6,735 nt of DNA from JBEIDK01 sp040383485 (GTDB lineage Bacteria; Bacteroidota; Bacteroidia; UBA4408), in contig JBEIDK010000166.1 in NCBI GenBank assembly GCA_040383485.1, forward strand, positions 1 through 6,735, in the 5' to 3' direction. The translations under genes and the position numbers were made by a program. Position 1 is the first letter of the stretch. Each line of letters begins with the position of its first letter. Below the pieces are notes generated by a model that saw only the letters and a list, made by a program, of their open reading frames with translations, did not search any database and was not told the DNA's origin. Below, one piece after another: positions 1 through 5,694 of the stretch.

Positions 1-1
1 A

Positions 2-29
2 GAATTAACGATTAAGAATTAAAAATTAA
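2..29. repeat. AT-rich heptamer tandem repeat (NNATTAA x4)
   Basis: Four contiguous 7-base units are visible at 2-8, 9-15, 16-22 and 23-29, reading GAATTAA, CGATTAA, GAATTAA and AAATTAA. The array touches the left edge, so it may continue outside the window. Its last unit overlaps the left arm of the terminator hairpin that follows. It has no coding potential. Four imperfect copies in AT-rich DNA could partly be chance, but the fixed 7-base phase argues for a true short tandem repeat. Confidence 0.5.
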
Positions 30-64
30 AAAGCCTTGGCAGATTGCTGAGGCTTTTTAATTTT
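22..64. terminator. Rho-independent terminator of an off-window gene
   Basis: An 11-bp perfect stem pairs TTAAAAAGCCT (26-36) with AGGCTTTTTAA (50-60). It extends outward by four A-T pairs (22-25 with 61-64) and inward through two G-U and two G-C pairs to a loop at 41-45 (AGATT). T-rich tracts follow on both strands, so it could work in either direction. The next gene to the right starts at 208 on the + strand, so the hairpin most likely ends a transcript coming from the left, outside the window. Confidence 0.75.
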
Positions 65-207
65 GATTTTAAAAATTAGGTATATTCATCCTAAGAAAAT
101 AAATCAATAATTTAATGCAATATGTTATTTTAAATCTCTGCTTTTCATTACTTGCCGATGGTAATAAAATTAACAGCAAAAAAATTGTTGTAACAAAGTA
201 AAAAGTG

Positions 208-2040
208 ATGAAAAAATTATTCACTATTTTTTTATTTTGCAAGTTATCAAGTATAAATTGTATTGGCCAGCCAAGCATACACCACTTTGTAAAGCATTTT
301 GGCGATGTTGCACCTTATAATAATTTTGGTGTGCAATTGGCATTTCAAGATAGTAACTACTTGCTATTTGTTACTGATAATTATTTAAATATTAGAACAC
401 TTAAAACTTATAATTCCGATTTATTTGGCATCCAAACGCTATTGAATAGCTATATTGATACTGCAAAACCATGCAACTATTATTATGACTTAATAAGCGA
501 TTATAATTTAAACTATTATTTGCCAACAACCAGATTTAATGCCGCTAACCTTAACTTTGGAAATGGTATTTCAGAATTGAGAAAGTTTACGAAACAAGGT
601 GCTCAACTATTTTCTAAACCAATTAGTGATAGTTCGGTTTTCAGTACTGAGTTTTTAGGATTATGTTTTGGTACTGATAATTATATTTATGGATGTGGCG
701 CAAACTATGGTGGTGTGCCGTTTAAAGTATATCCATTTATATGCAAAACAGACACCTTGGCAAACGTTATTTTTTTTAAAGCCGACAGCCTAGTGCTAGG
801 AGGTTATAATAAATTTAATGACATTGTAGAAACCACCGATAGCAATTTTGTAGTTGCAGGGAGTTGGCGTTGGAACAGTAGTTTTCAGGGCGATAAAAAA
901 ATATGGTTACGAAAATTTTCTCCTTTAGATGGCACTATTATTTGGGATAAAAAACAATACTTAGATTCTACTGCTGCTGGTACAGAAGCGGCACAAGGCA
1001 TAAAAATAGTATTGGCAAACGACAGCAATTTACTTGTATGCGGCACTGCTGAAGGGTTAGACAATTCGAATTATTCGTTTGCCGCAAAATTTAATCCTGC
1101 AAATGGCAATAAAATTTGGACCTATAAGTTTTTGAATATTGATACGATGAACCTTGGTGGGGGCAATGTATTTTATCCTCCTTATACTGGAGGAAGCTAT
1201 ATAAATAAGACAATTCCAATACGTAACAAAGGATATTTATTAGCAGGTGATTTTATTTTTGGAGGTTTATTTCCAAGTATTATTATTCCATCATTGGTTA
1301 AAATAAATGAGTCGGGTATTGAAGAATGGCGCAAATACTATTTTGTTCAAAACCCTAATTCAATTGGTAACAGAGACACTTACATCTGGGATGCAGTAGC
1401 AACCAATGATGGTGGTTTTGCTATGATTGGGCAAACTGCAAGCAATGCTTTTGCGGTTGATGTTTTGTTTATGAAAGTTACTTGCAATGGCGATACTGCT
1501 GCACCCATAGCGCAATTTGTGCCAACTGTTGATATGAATAATAATAGTTTAGTAACAATACACAATACAAGTATGTTTTACGACACCTGTATTTTTAAAT
1601 TTAGCGATGGCAGTGCTGATGTAATAAAAACAAATACTGATGCTTCATCTTTTACGCATACTTTTCCTACTAGTGCGGCTAATTACAGTATTACATGCAT
1701 CGCAAAAGCTTGTAGTAACGAGTGCGATACAATTTCTTTTGCTCAAATAATTACCAATGTTTTTGATGTAAATAGTAAGCAAGGATATTTACAACCACCA
1801 GTACCAAATCCTAGTATGTATGCTACAAATATTAAATATTATTTGCCAAATACTACTAAAAAAGCTAACCTTTCAGTTACCAATAGTTTAGGCGAAATTG
1901 TACTACAACAAAATATTGAAGTTGAAAAGCATGGTTCAATAAATTTAAACATTGAAGCTCTTAGGAGTGGAATTTATTTAATTCATTTGATTACTGATAT
2001 AGGAGTGATAGGCACTAGAAAGTTAGTTGTAATTAAATGA
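208..2040 (+). CDS. T9SS-exported protein: propeller-like repeats, PKD-like domain, type A sorting tail
   Basis: Secreted or surface protein of 610 residues; no specific function recognised. The N terminus (MKKLFTIFLF, then a polar stretch ending near residue 22) looks like a Sec signal peptide. There is no good lipobox, so a lipoprotein is unlikely. Residues about 200-430 hold four related units of about 60-68 residues. Each has a strand like DSNFVVAG, DSNLLVCG, KGYLLAG or DGGFAMIG, and the first three continue into a K-F/I...G-x-I/E-x-W segment, as in beta-propeller blades. Residues about 432-518 resemble a PKD-like Ig fold (FKFSDG, then FTHTF, Y-x-ITC-x-A, ECDT). The last about 75 residues are a T9SS type A sorting domain: PNPS, a strand ending SLGEIV, then LRSGIYLIHL and a basic, beta-rich tail ending KLVVIK. 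That tail is normally recognised and removed by the T9SS sortase PorU. GTG at 205 directly precedes the chosen ATG and is an alternative start. No Shine-Dalgarno or convincing promoter was seen upstream. Fold and export are well supported; ligand or activity is unknown. Confidence 0.88.
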   Translation: MKKLFTIFLFCKLSSINCIGQPSIHHFVKHFGDVAPYNNFGVQLAFQDSNYLLFVTDNYLNIRTLKTYNSDLFGIQTLLNSYIDTAKPCNYYYDLISDYNLNYYLPTTRFNAANLNFGNGISELRKFTKQGAQLFSKPISDSSVFSTEFLGLCFGTDNYIYGCGANYGGVPFKVYPFICKTDTLANVIFFKADSLVLGGYNKFNDIVETTDSNFVVAGSWRWNSSFQGDKKIWLRKFSPLDGTIIWDKKQYLDSTAAGTEAAQGIKIVLANDSNLLVCGTAEGLDNSNYSFAAKFNPANGNKIWTYKFLNIDTMNLGGGNVFYPPYTGGSYINKTIPIRNKGYLLAGDFIFGGLFPSIIIPSLVKINESGIEEWRKYYFVQNPNSIGNRDTYIWDAVATNDGGFAMIGQTASNAFAVDVLFMKVTCNGDTAAPIAQFVPTVDMNNNSLVTIHNTSMFYDTCIFKFSDGSADVIKTNTDASSFTHTFPTSAANYSITCIAKACSNECDTISFAQIITNVFDVNSKQGYLQPPVPNPSMYATNIKYYLPNTTKKANLSVTNSLGEIVLQQNIEVEKHGSINLNIEALRSGIYLIHLITDIGVIGTRKLVVIK

Positions 2041-2055
2041 AAATTTTAATTCTTT

Positions 2056-3051
2056 TCAGCTCCAAAGCTCCGAAATAAAATTTCTTACATTTCTATAAGC
2101 AATCTTTTCTATATTTTCTTGTGTTAATTTTCCATTTAAATTGCGCAATATTCCAGGGTATTTTGAAGCATTTTCATGTTCCTTGAAATAAAATGGTTGC
2201 CTTGATTGGTCAGGATGCGCAGCAGTATAAAAATAGTCGGCACCGAAGCAAATTGCATTTTCAGCTCTTAGCTCCATACCTTTTAAAATATGATCATTCA
2301 TGGCATTTGAATCATCAGGGTTTAAGAAGGCACGTAAAAAATTTACACCAATCAATCCTTTTCGTTTGATGATTTCTTTTGCATGTTCATCCGTCAAATT
2401 CCTGGCATGTTGGTATACAGTTCTATAATTTGAATGACTTGCTATGATGGGAATATCCAACTTTTTCGAATCAATAAAATGTAGAATATCATTTGCTAAT
2501 GCATCACTAGTATGCGATAAATCAATGGCAATTTTTTGTTGATGCAGATAATTTAGTAAATATTCTCCATCAGGTTTTAGCCCAACATTTGTGGCGTTGC
2601 CACCACCAAATCTGTTTTCGGTATGATGGGTAAGTCCTATATATAATATCTTGCCAGTATGAGCAATTATTTTGTCAAGATTGTGTCGCAGATTTTCAAT
2701 AGGCTCATCTTCTTCACAAATTCCTGCGGCATTTTCAATTGCAGCAATCATTCCTATTTTATTTTCCGATTCTATTTTATTAAGTGATTCGGTAGAGTCA
2801 ATCAAGTAAAAATCATTTGAGTATTCACTTAATAATTTTTTAAAAATTACACTTTGTTCAAATGCTAATTTGGTACTACCTTTTTCGGTAGCAGTGTAAA
2901 TAGCCATTACTTGCAATTTTACATTCCCTGCTTTCATATCAGGTATGTTGCATCCAATGACTTTATTGTCATATGGAGTTGAACCAGTTACCTCTTGCAA
3001 ATAAGAGAGTAAATCGCAATGAAGGTCAATTATAGGTATTTGCAAAGTCAT
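2056..3051 (-). CDS. Membrane dipeptidase family (peptidase M19) zinc dipeptidase
   Basis: A 331-residue TIM-barrel metallopeptidase of the renal dipeptidase family (M19), which hydrolyses dipeptides with a binuclear zinc centre. The expected ligands are visible by comparison with the human enzyme: H11 and D13 in DLHCD, bridging E106 in AAIENA, H180 in DLSH, and H206 in ASHSNYR. R217 (11 residues after H206) and D272 in FGADYFY match the substrate-binding Arg and catalytic Asp. H142/H143 in GLTHH match the oxyanion-side His. Length is close to that of the family. The protein begins almost directly at the first barrel strand (MTLQIPIIDLH), so it has no signal peptide and should be cytoplasmic, unlike the GPI-anchored mammalian enzyme. 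The start is fixed by this short lead into the motif; there is no Shine-Dalgarno upstream. Substrate is not predictable: L-L, L-D and peptidoglycan-derived dipeptides are all possible in M19. Its stop lies 15 bp from the stop of the convergent upstream gene. Confidence 0.93.
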   Translation of the reverse strand: MTLQIPIIDLHCDLLSYLQEVTGSTPYDNKVIGCNIPDMKAGNVKLQVMAIYTATEKGSTKLAFEQSVIFKKLLSEYSNDFYLIDSTESLNKIESENKIGMIAAIENAAGICEEDEPIENLRHNLDKIIAHTGKILYIGLTHHTENRFGGGNATNVGLKPDGEYLLNYLHQQKIAIDLSHTSDALANDILHFIDSKKLDIPIIASHSNYRTVYQHARNLTDEHAKEIIKRKGLIGVNFLRAFLNPDDSNAMNDHILKGMELRAENAICFGADYFYTAAHPDQSRQPFYFKEHENASKYPGILRNLNGKLTQENIEKIAYRNVRNFISELWS

Positions 3052-3157
3052 GTTATTTTAAAATAATTGATTAGTCCTTAAACATAAATTAAAAATTTGA
3101 ATATTAAGTTTTAGAATTTTACCAATGCAAAATTGTTGAAAATTCATCAAAACAAAA

Positions 3158-3189
3158 TTGCATAATAATGCGTTTAATTTACAGATTTG
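3158..3189 (+). promoter_or_regulatory. Candidate promoter of nrdB
   Basis: TTG at 3158-3160 is followed after 21 bases by CAGATTTG (3182-3189), one mismatch from the Bacteroidota -7 consensus TAnnTTTG. Transcription would start near 3196, giving a leader of only about 14 bases before ATG 3210 and excluding the ATG at 3168. A second weak match (TTG 3067-3069, AAAATTTG 3092-3099) lies upstream. In DNA this AT-rich, single-mismatch hits are common. Confidence 0.3.
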
Positions 3190-3209
3190 TACAAAACATA
3201 AAAGACAAA

Positions 3210-4190
3210 ATGACTAACACTATTGAACCAATATTAATAGAGAACAAAGATAGATTTGTTTTATTCCCAATAAAGCACGATGAGATTTGGGGCATGTATA
3301 AGCAAGCAGAAGCAAGCTTTTGGACTGCCGAAGAAATTGATTTGGCGTCGGACCTTGGCGATTGGGCAAATAAATTGACAGATGATGAGCGTTATTTTAT
3401 TAAACATGTTCTAGCTTTTTTTGCTGCTAGCGATGGTATCGTAAATGAAAACCTGGCTATTAATTTCATGAATGAAGTTCAATATCCTGAAGCACGTTGT
3501 TTTTATGGTTTCCAAATTATGATGGAAAACATACATAGCGAAACATATTCATTATTAATAGATACCTACATAAAAGACCCACAAGAAAAGACAAAGCTTT
3601 TACATGCTATTGATACCATACCATGTGTTGGTAAAAAAGCTGAATGGGCATTACGCTGGATATCAAACGGTACTTTTGCCGAAAGATTAATTGCATTTGC
3701 AGCAGTAGAAGGGATTTTCTTTTCGGGCAGTTTCTGTTCTATATTTTGGTTAAAGAAACGTGGATTAATGCCAGGGCTAAGTTTTAGCAATGAACTGATT
3801 AGTCGTGATGAAGGGTTGCATTGCGATTTTGCTTGTTTGTTATATTCTCAATTGGCTGAAAAGTTAGACCCTCAAAAAGTTACTGATATTATTGTGAATG
3901 CAGTTGAGATAGAAAAGGAATTTGTTACGGACGCTTTACCAGTTAGGTTAATTGGAATGAACTCAACTTTAATGTGCCAATATATAGAGTTTGTTGCTGA
4001 TAGATTGCTTGTTTCTTTAGGCTGTAACAAACATTATAATGCAACAAATCCTTTCGATTTTATGGAGTTAATTTCTTTGCAAGGGAAAACAAATTTCTTC
4101 GAAAAGAGAGTAGCAGAATATCAAAAATCTGGAGTGATGAATGCTTCAGGAGCAGACAATAATACCTTGACTTTTGATGATGATTTTTAA
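3210..4190 (+). CDS. nrdB: Ribonucleoside-diphosphate reductase subunit beta (class Ia, NrdB)
   Basis: Radical-generating small subunit of aerobic ribonucleotide reductase, which with NrdA reduces ribonucleoside diphosphates to dNDPs in the cytoplasm. The 326-residue protein carries the full di-iron and tyrosyl radical set in family spacing. D44 lies in FWTAEEIDL; E106, H109 and the radical tyrosine Y113 lie in MENIHSETYSLL; E167 lies in AAVEG; E201 and H204 lie in SRDEGLHCDF. These motifs closely resemble eukaryotic R2. The acidic C-terminal tail, ending TFDDDF, is the expected docking peptide for the large subunit. The open frame extends upstream to ATG 3168 (14 more residues, MRLIYRF...). 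I prefer 3210 because related proteins, from memory, begin just before IEPIL.ENKDRF and because the candidate promoter would overlap the longer start. No nrdA is adjacent: a terminator follows directly and the upstream neighbour is divergent, so NrdA must be encoded elsewhere. I found no recognisable NrdR box. Confidence 0.95.
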   Translation: MTNTIEPILIENKDRFVLFPIKHDEIWGMYKQAEASFWTAEEIDLASDLGDWANKLTDDERYFIKHVLAFFAASDGIVNENLAINFMNEVQYPEARCFYGFQIMMENIHSETYSLLIDTYIKDPQEKTKLLHAIDTIPCVGKKAEWALRWISNGTFAERLIAFAAVEGIFFSGSFCSIFWLKKRGLMPGLSFSNELISRDEGLHCDFACLLYSQLAEKLDPQKVTDIIVNAVEIEKEFVTDALPVRLIGMNSTLMCQYIEFVADRLLVSLGCNKHYNATNPFDFMELISLQGKTNFFEKRVAEYQKSGVMNASGADNNTLTFDDDF

Positions 4191-4208
4191 TCTTAATGAT
4201 ATTTTAAT

Positions 4209-4242
4209 AAAAAGAGCTTCAATTTTTGAAGCTCTTTTTTTT
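4209..4242 (+). terminator. Rho-independent terminator of nrdB
   Basis: A perfect 14-bp stem pairs 4209-4222 (core AGAGCTTCAA) with 4226-4239 across a TTT loop. An uninterrupted run of eight T residues covers 4235-4242. It begins 18 bases after the nrdB stop. The opposite strand also has a T run, so it may act as a back-up stop for the opposing rplI transcript. Confidence 0.88.
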
Positions 4243-4263
4243 AGTTAAGTTCTAAACCATAAA

Positions 4264-4299
4264 ATACAAAAGGCTTCAAAAATTAATTTGAAGCCTTTT
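4264..4299 (-). terminator. Terminator of the rpsF-rpsR-rplI operon
   Basis: A perfect 13-bp stem pairs AAAAGGCTTCAAA (4268-4280) with 4287-4299 across a six-base loop (AATTAA). Read on the - strand it begins 21 bases after the rplI stop, and its tail is TTTTGTATTTTA. It shares the GCTTCAA/TTGAAGC core with the neighbouring nrdB terminator. The + strand also has a short T run, so bidirectional action is plausible. Confidence 0.82.
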
Positions 4300-4320
4300 T
4301 AAGTATTATTTTTAAAAGAA

Positions 4321-4767
4321 CTATTCTTCTACTACTTCAAAGTTAAGAGTAGCAAATACATCTTTAGCTAATTTAATTTTAGCAGAGTAAGAACCTAAAG
4401 TTTTTACATGGTCATCGTCCATCATAATTGCTTTACGGTCAATTTCTAAGCCCATTTTCTTAACTGCATCAGCTAATTGCAATGGAGTAACTGAACCATA
4501 AATTTTACCATTTTCTCCTGCCTTAGCACCAATTTTCACTGATTTATCAGTAAACCATTCAGCCAATTTAAGAGCATCATTTTTCAATTTCTCAGCTTTG
4601 TGAGAAGATTGACGAATGTTTTCAGCTAAAACTTTCTTTGCCGATTCAGTTGCTAAGTGAGCAAGGCCTTTTGGTAACAAGTAGTTACGACCAAAACCAT
4701 TCTTTACTTTAACAATATCATCTTTGCTACCTACGTGTTTAACGTCTTGTTTTAATATAATTTCCAT
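4321..4767 (-). CDS. rplI: 50S ribosomal protein L9 (bL9)
   Basis: The 148-residue protein matches bL9 along its length (E. coli 149). The N-terminal domain opens MEIILKQDVKHVG and contains the signature KNGFGRNYLLPKGLA (residues about 22-36), which binds 23S rRNA at the base of the L1 stalk. It is followed by the long connecting helix (about 41-75) and the C-terminal domain (about 80-148) with GKIYGSVTPLQLADA. The protein protrudes from the 50S subunit and affects frame maintenance and fidelity. It is the last gene of the operon, 18 bases after the rpsR stop, and a terminator hairpin follows. Unlike the other genes here it is preceded by a perfect AGGAGG eight bases before the ATG, which confirms the start. 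Confidence 0.97.
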   Translation of the reverse strand: MEIILKQDVKHVGSKDDIVKVKNGFGRNYLLPKGLAHLATESAKKVLAENIRQSSHKAEKLKNDALKLAEWFTDKSVKIGAKAGENGKIYGSVTPLQLADAVKKMGLEIDRKAIMMDDDHVKTLGSYSAKIKLAKDVFATLNFEVVEE

Positions 4768-4775
4768 TTCTTATG

Positions 4776-4781
4776 CCTCCT
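4776..4781 (-). promoter_or_regulatory. Strong Shine-Dalgarno (AGGAGG) before rplI
   Basis: On the - strand the rpsR-rplI gap contains AGGAGG followed by CATAAGAA and then the rplI ATG, an eight-base spacing that suits ribosome binding. None of the other five start regions in the window has such a site, as expected for a phylum that rarely uses Shine-Dalgarno pairing. Confidence 0.75.
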
Positions 4782-4785
4782 ATTA

Positions 4786-5052
4786 TTATTTCAACATATC
4801 GGCTACATATGGCATTAAAGCCAAATGACGTGCACGTTTTATTGCGGTTGATACTTTACGTTGATATTTGATTGACGTTCCTGTTAAACGGCGTGGTAAA
4901 ATTTTACCTTGCTCATTTACGAACTTTAATAAAAAGTTAGCGTCTTTGTAATCAATGTATTTAATGCCTGATTTTTTAAAACGGCAATATTTTTTCTTTG
5001 CCACCTCAACTGTTGGAGGGGTTAAATATCTTATTTCTCCTGCTTTTGCCAT
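4786..5052 (-). CDS. rpsR: 30S ribosomal protein S18 (bS18)
   Basis: The 88-residue protein matches bS18, which pairs with S6 on the platform of the 30S subunit. Recognisable segments are the N-terminal KKKYCRFKK (residues about 19-27), IDYKDANFLLKFVNEQGKI (about 33-51), then LPRRLTG and the basic helix YQRKVSTAIKRARHLALMPY. Only one cysteine (C23) remains in the N-terminal region, so this is not a zinc-binding form. The gene sits between rpsF (12 bases upstream) and rplI (18 bases downstream), the usual order. No priB lies between rpsF and rpsR, as it does in E. coli. The sequence before its ATG (AAAACATC) has no Shine-Dalgarno. In Bacteroidota ribosomes S18, S6 and S21 together sequester the 16S anti-Shine-Dalgarno tail. 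Confidence 0.97.
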   Translation of the reverse strand: MAKAGEIRYLTPPTVEVAKKKYCRFKKSGIKYIDYKDANFLLKFVNEQGKILPRRLTGTSIKYQRKVSTAIKRARHLALMPYVADMLK

Positions 5053-5064
5053 GATGTTTTAAAA

Positions 5065-5439
5065 TTAAGCTGTTTCTACTTGTTTGTTATCACGATTGTT
5101 TTTCATTTCAGCACGACGTGTTCTGCGCTTTTCTGCATACTCTAACGAGAATTTATCTAACGATACCGTTAAGAAACGTAAGATACGCTCATCACGTTTG
5201 AAAGCAATTTCAAAATCGTTAATAAATGATCCTTCAGCAGTAAACTGAAATAATGAATAAAAGCCCGACGACTTTTTCTTAATTGGGTAAGCTAGTTTTT
5301 TTAAGCCCCAATTTTCTTCGTGCACCAAAGTGGCGCCGTTTTCTTTTAGGTAATCTTTGTACCTTTTTACTGTCTCCTTTGCCTGTTCGTCAGACAAAAC
5401 GGGAGTTAAAATGAAGACAGTTTCATAATTGTTTAACAT
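5065..5439 (-). CDS. rpsF: 30S ribosomal protein S6 (bS6)
   Basis: The 124-residue protein is the first gene of the S6-S18-L9 operon. It shows the bS6 fold signatures: NYETVFILTPVLS at the start (strand 1), a helix around DEQAKETVKRYKDYL, ENWGLKKLAYPIKKKSSGFY (residues about 42-61), and the last strand RDERILRFLTVSLD. A charged C-terminal extension (about 100-124: KRRTRRAEMKNNRDNKQ) follows; such tails are typical and poorly conserved. S6 dimerises with S18 and binds the central domain of 16S rRNA. The start follows directly from the conserved N terminus and has no Shine-Dalgarno. A strong Bacteroidota-type promoter lies about 30 bases upstream, and topA is divergent on the other side of the gap. 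Confidence 0.97.
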   Translation of the reverse strand: MLNNYETVFILTPVLSDEQAKETVKRYKDYLKENGATLVHEENWGLKKLAYPIKKKSSGFYSLFQFTAEGSFINDFEIAFKRDERILRFLTVSLDKFSLEYAEKRRTRRAEMKNNRDNKQVETA

Positions 5440-5470
5440 CTTATTATTTTATTAAAATTTTTAAGGACTG

Positions 5471-5501
5471 CAAAAGTAGTATTTTCTTTAATAAATCAAA
5501 A
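5471..5501 (-). promoter_or_regulatory. Promoter of the rpsF-rpsR-rplI operon
   Basis: Read on the - strand, TTTTG (5501-5497) is followed after 18 bases by TACTTTTG (5478-5471). The downstream element matches the Bacteroidota -7 consensus TAnnTTTG exactly, and the upstream one matches the -33 TTTG; the spacing is normal for the housekeeping sigma factor. Transcription should begin near 5465, giving an AT-rich leader of about 26 bases. Confidence 0.78.
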
Positions 5502-5586
5502 TTTAATACTACACTCACAAATCATTCATCAAATTTTATGCGCTAACAATTTTTTAAGGGTTTCAAATAATTACAAAAACAAAAAT

Positions 5587-5618
5587 TTGCACCTCAAAAA
5601 TTTATTTCACTTTCTTTG
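5587..5618 (+). promoter_or_regulatory. Candidate promoter of topA
   Basis: TTG (5587-5589), 21 bases, then TTTCTTTG (5611-5618) followed by CCGC: one mismatch from TAnnTTTG. This would give a leader of about 70 bases. A competing match is TTG 5649-5651 with TATAGTTG 5673-5680, which would leave a leader under 10 bases. Together with the rpsF promoter this accounts for the 255-bp divergent gap (5440-5694), in which I see no small gene or RNA. Confidence 0.4.
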
Positions 5619-5694
5619 CCGCAAATCTTTTTTAGCATTTTGCAAAAATTGAATTAAAGAAGTTGATTTTTTTATAGTTGATATAATTTAAAGT

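Noticed and set aside
69..278. A 69-codon - strand reading frame across the T9SS gene start
   Set aside because: It is antisense to the signal peptide region and its hydrophobic stretch is an artefact of A/T-rich codons; no family features or start signals.
208..280. Lipoprotein signal in the T9SS protein (cysteine near residue 18)
   Set aside because: The residues before the cysteine (S-I-N) do not fit a lipobox, and T9SS sorting-tail proteins usually use a plain Sec signal.
798..803. AGGAGG inside the T9SS coding sequence
   Set aside because: No start codon with a meaningful reading frame follows at ribosome-binding distance; it encodes part of a normal Leu-Gly-Gly stretch and shows that the hexamer can occur by chance.
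1380..1565. A 61-codon - strand frame inside the T9SS gene
   Set aside because: Lies wholly antisense to a well-supported coding sequence and has no recognisable features.
3052..3209. NrdR box upstream of nrdB
   Set aside because: No pair of sequences close to the ACACwATATwTwGTGT-type consensus was found; the inverted repeat present has a different sequence.
3566..3790. A 74-codon - strand frame inside nrdB
   Set aside because: Antisense to the conserved di-iron region of nrdB; a shadow of that codon pattern.
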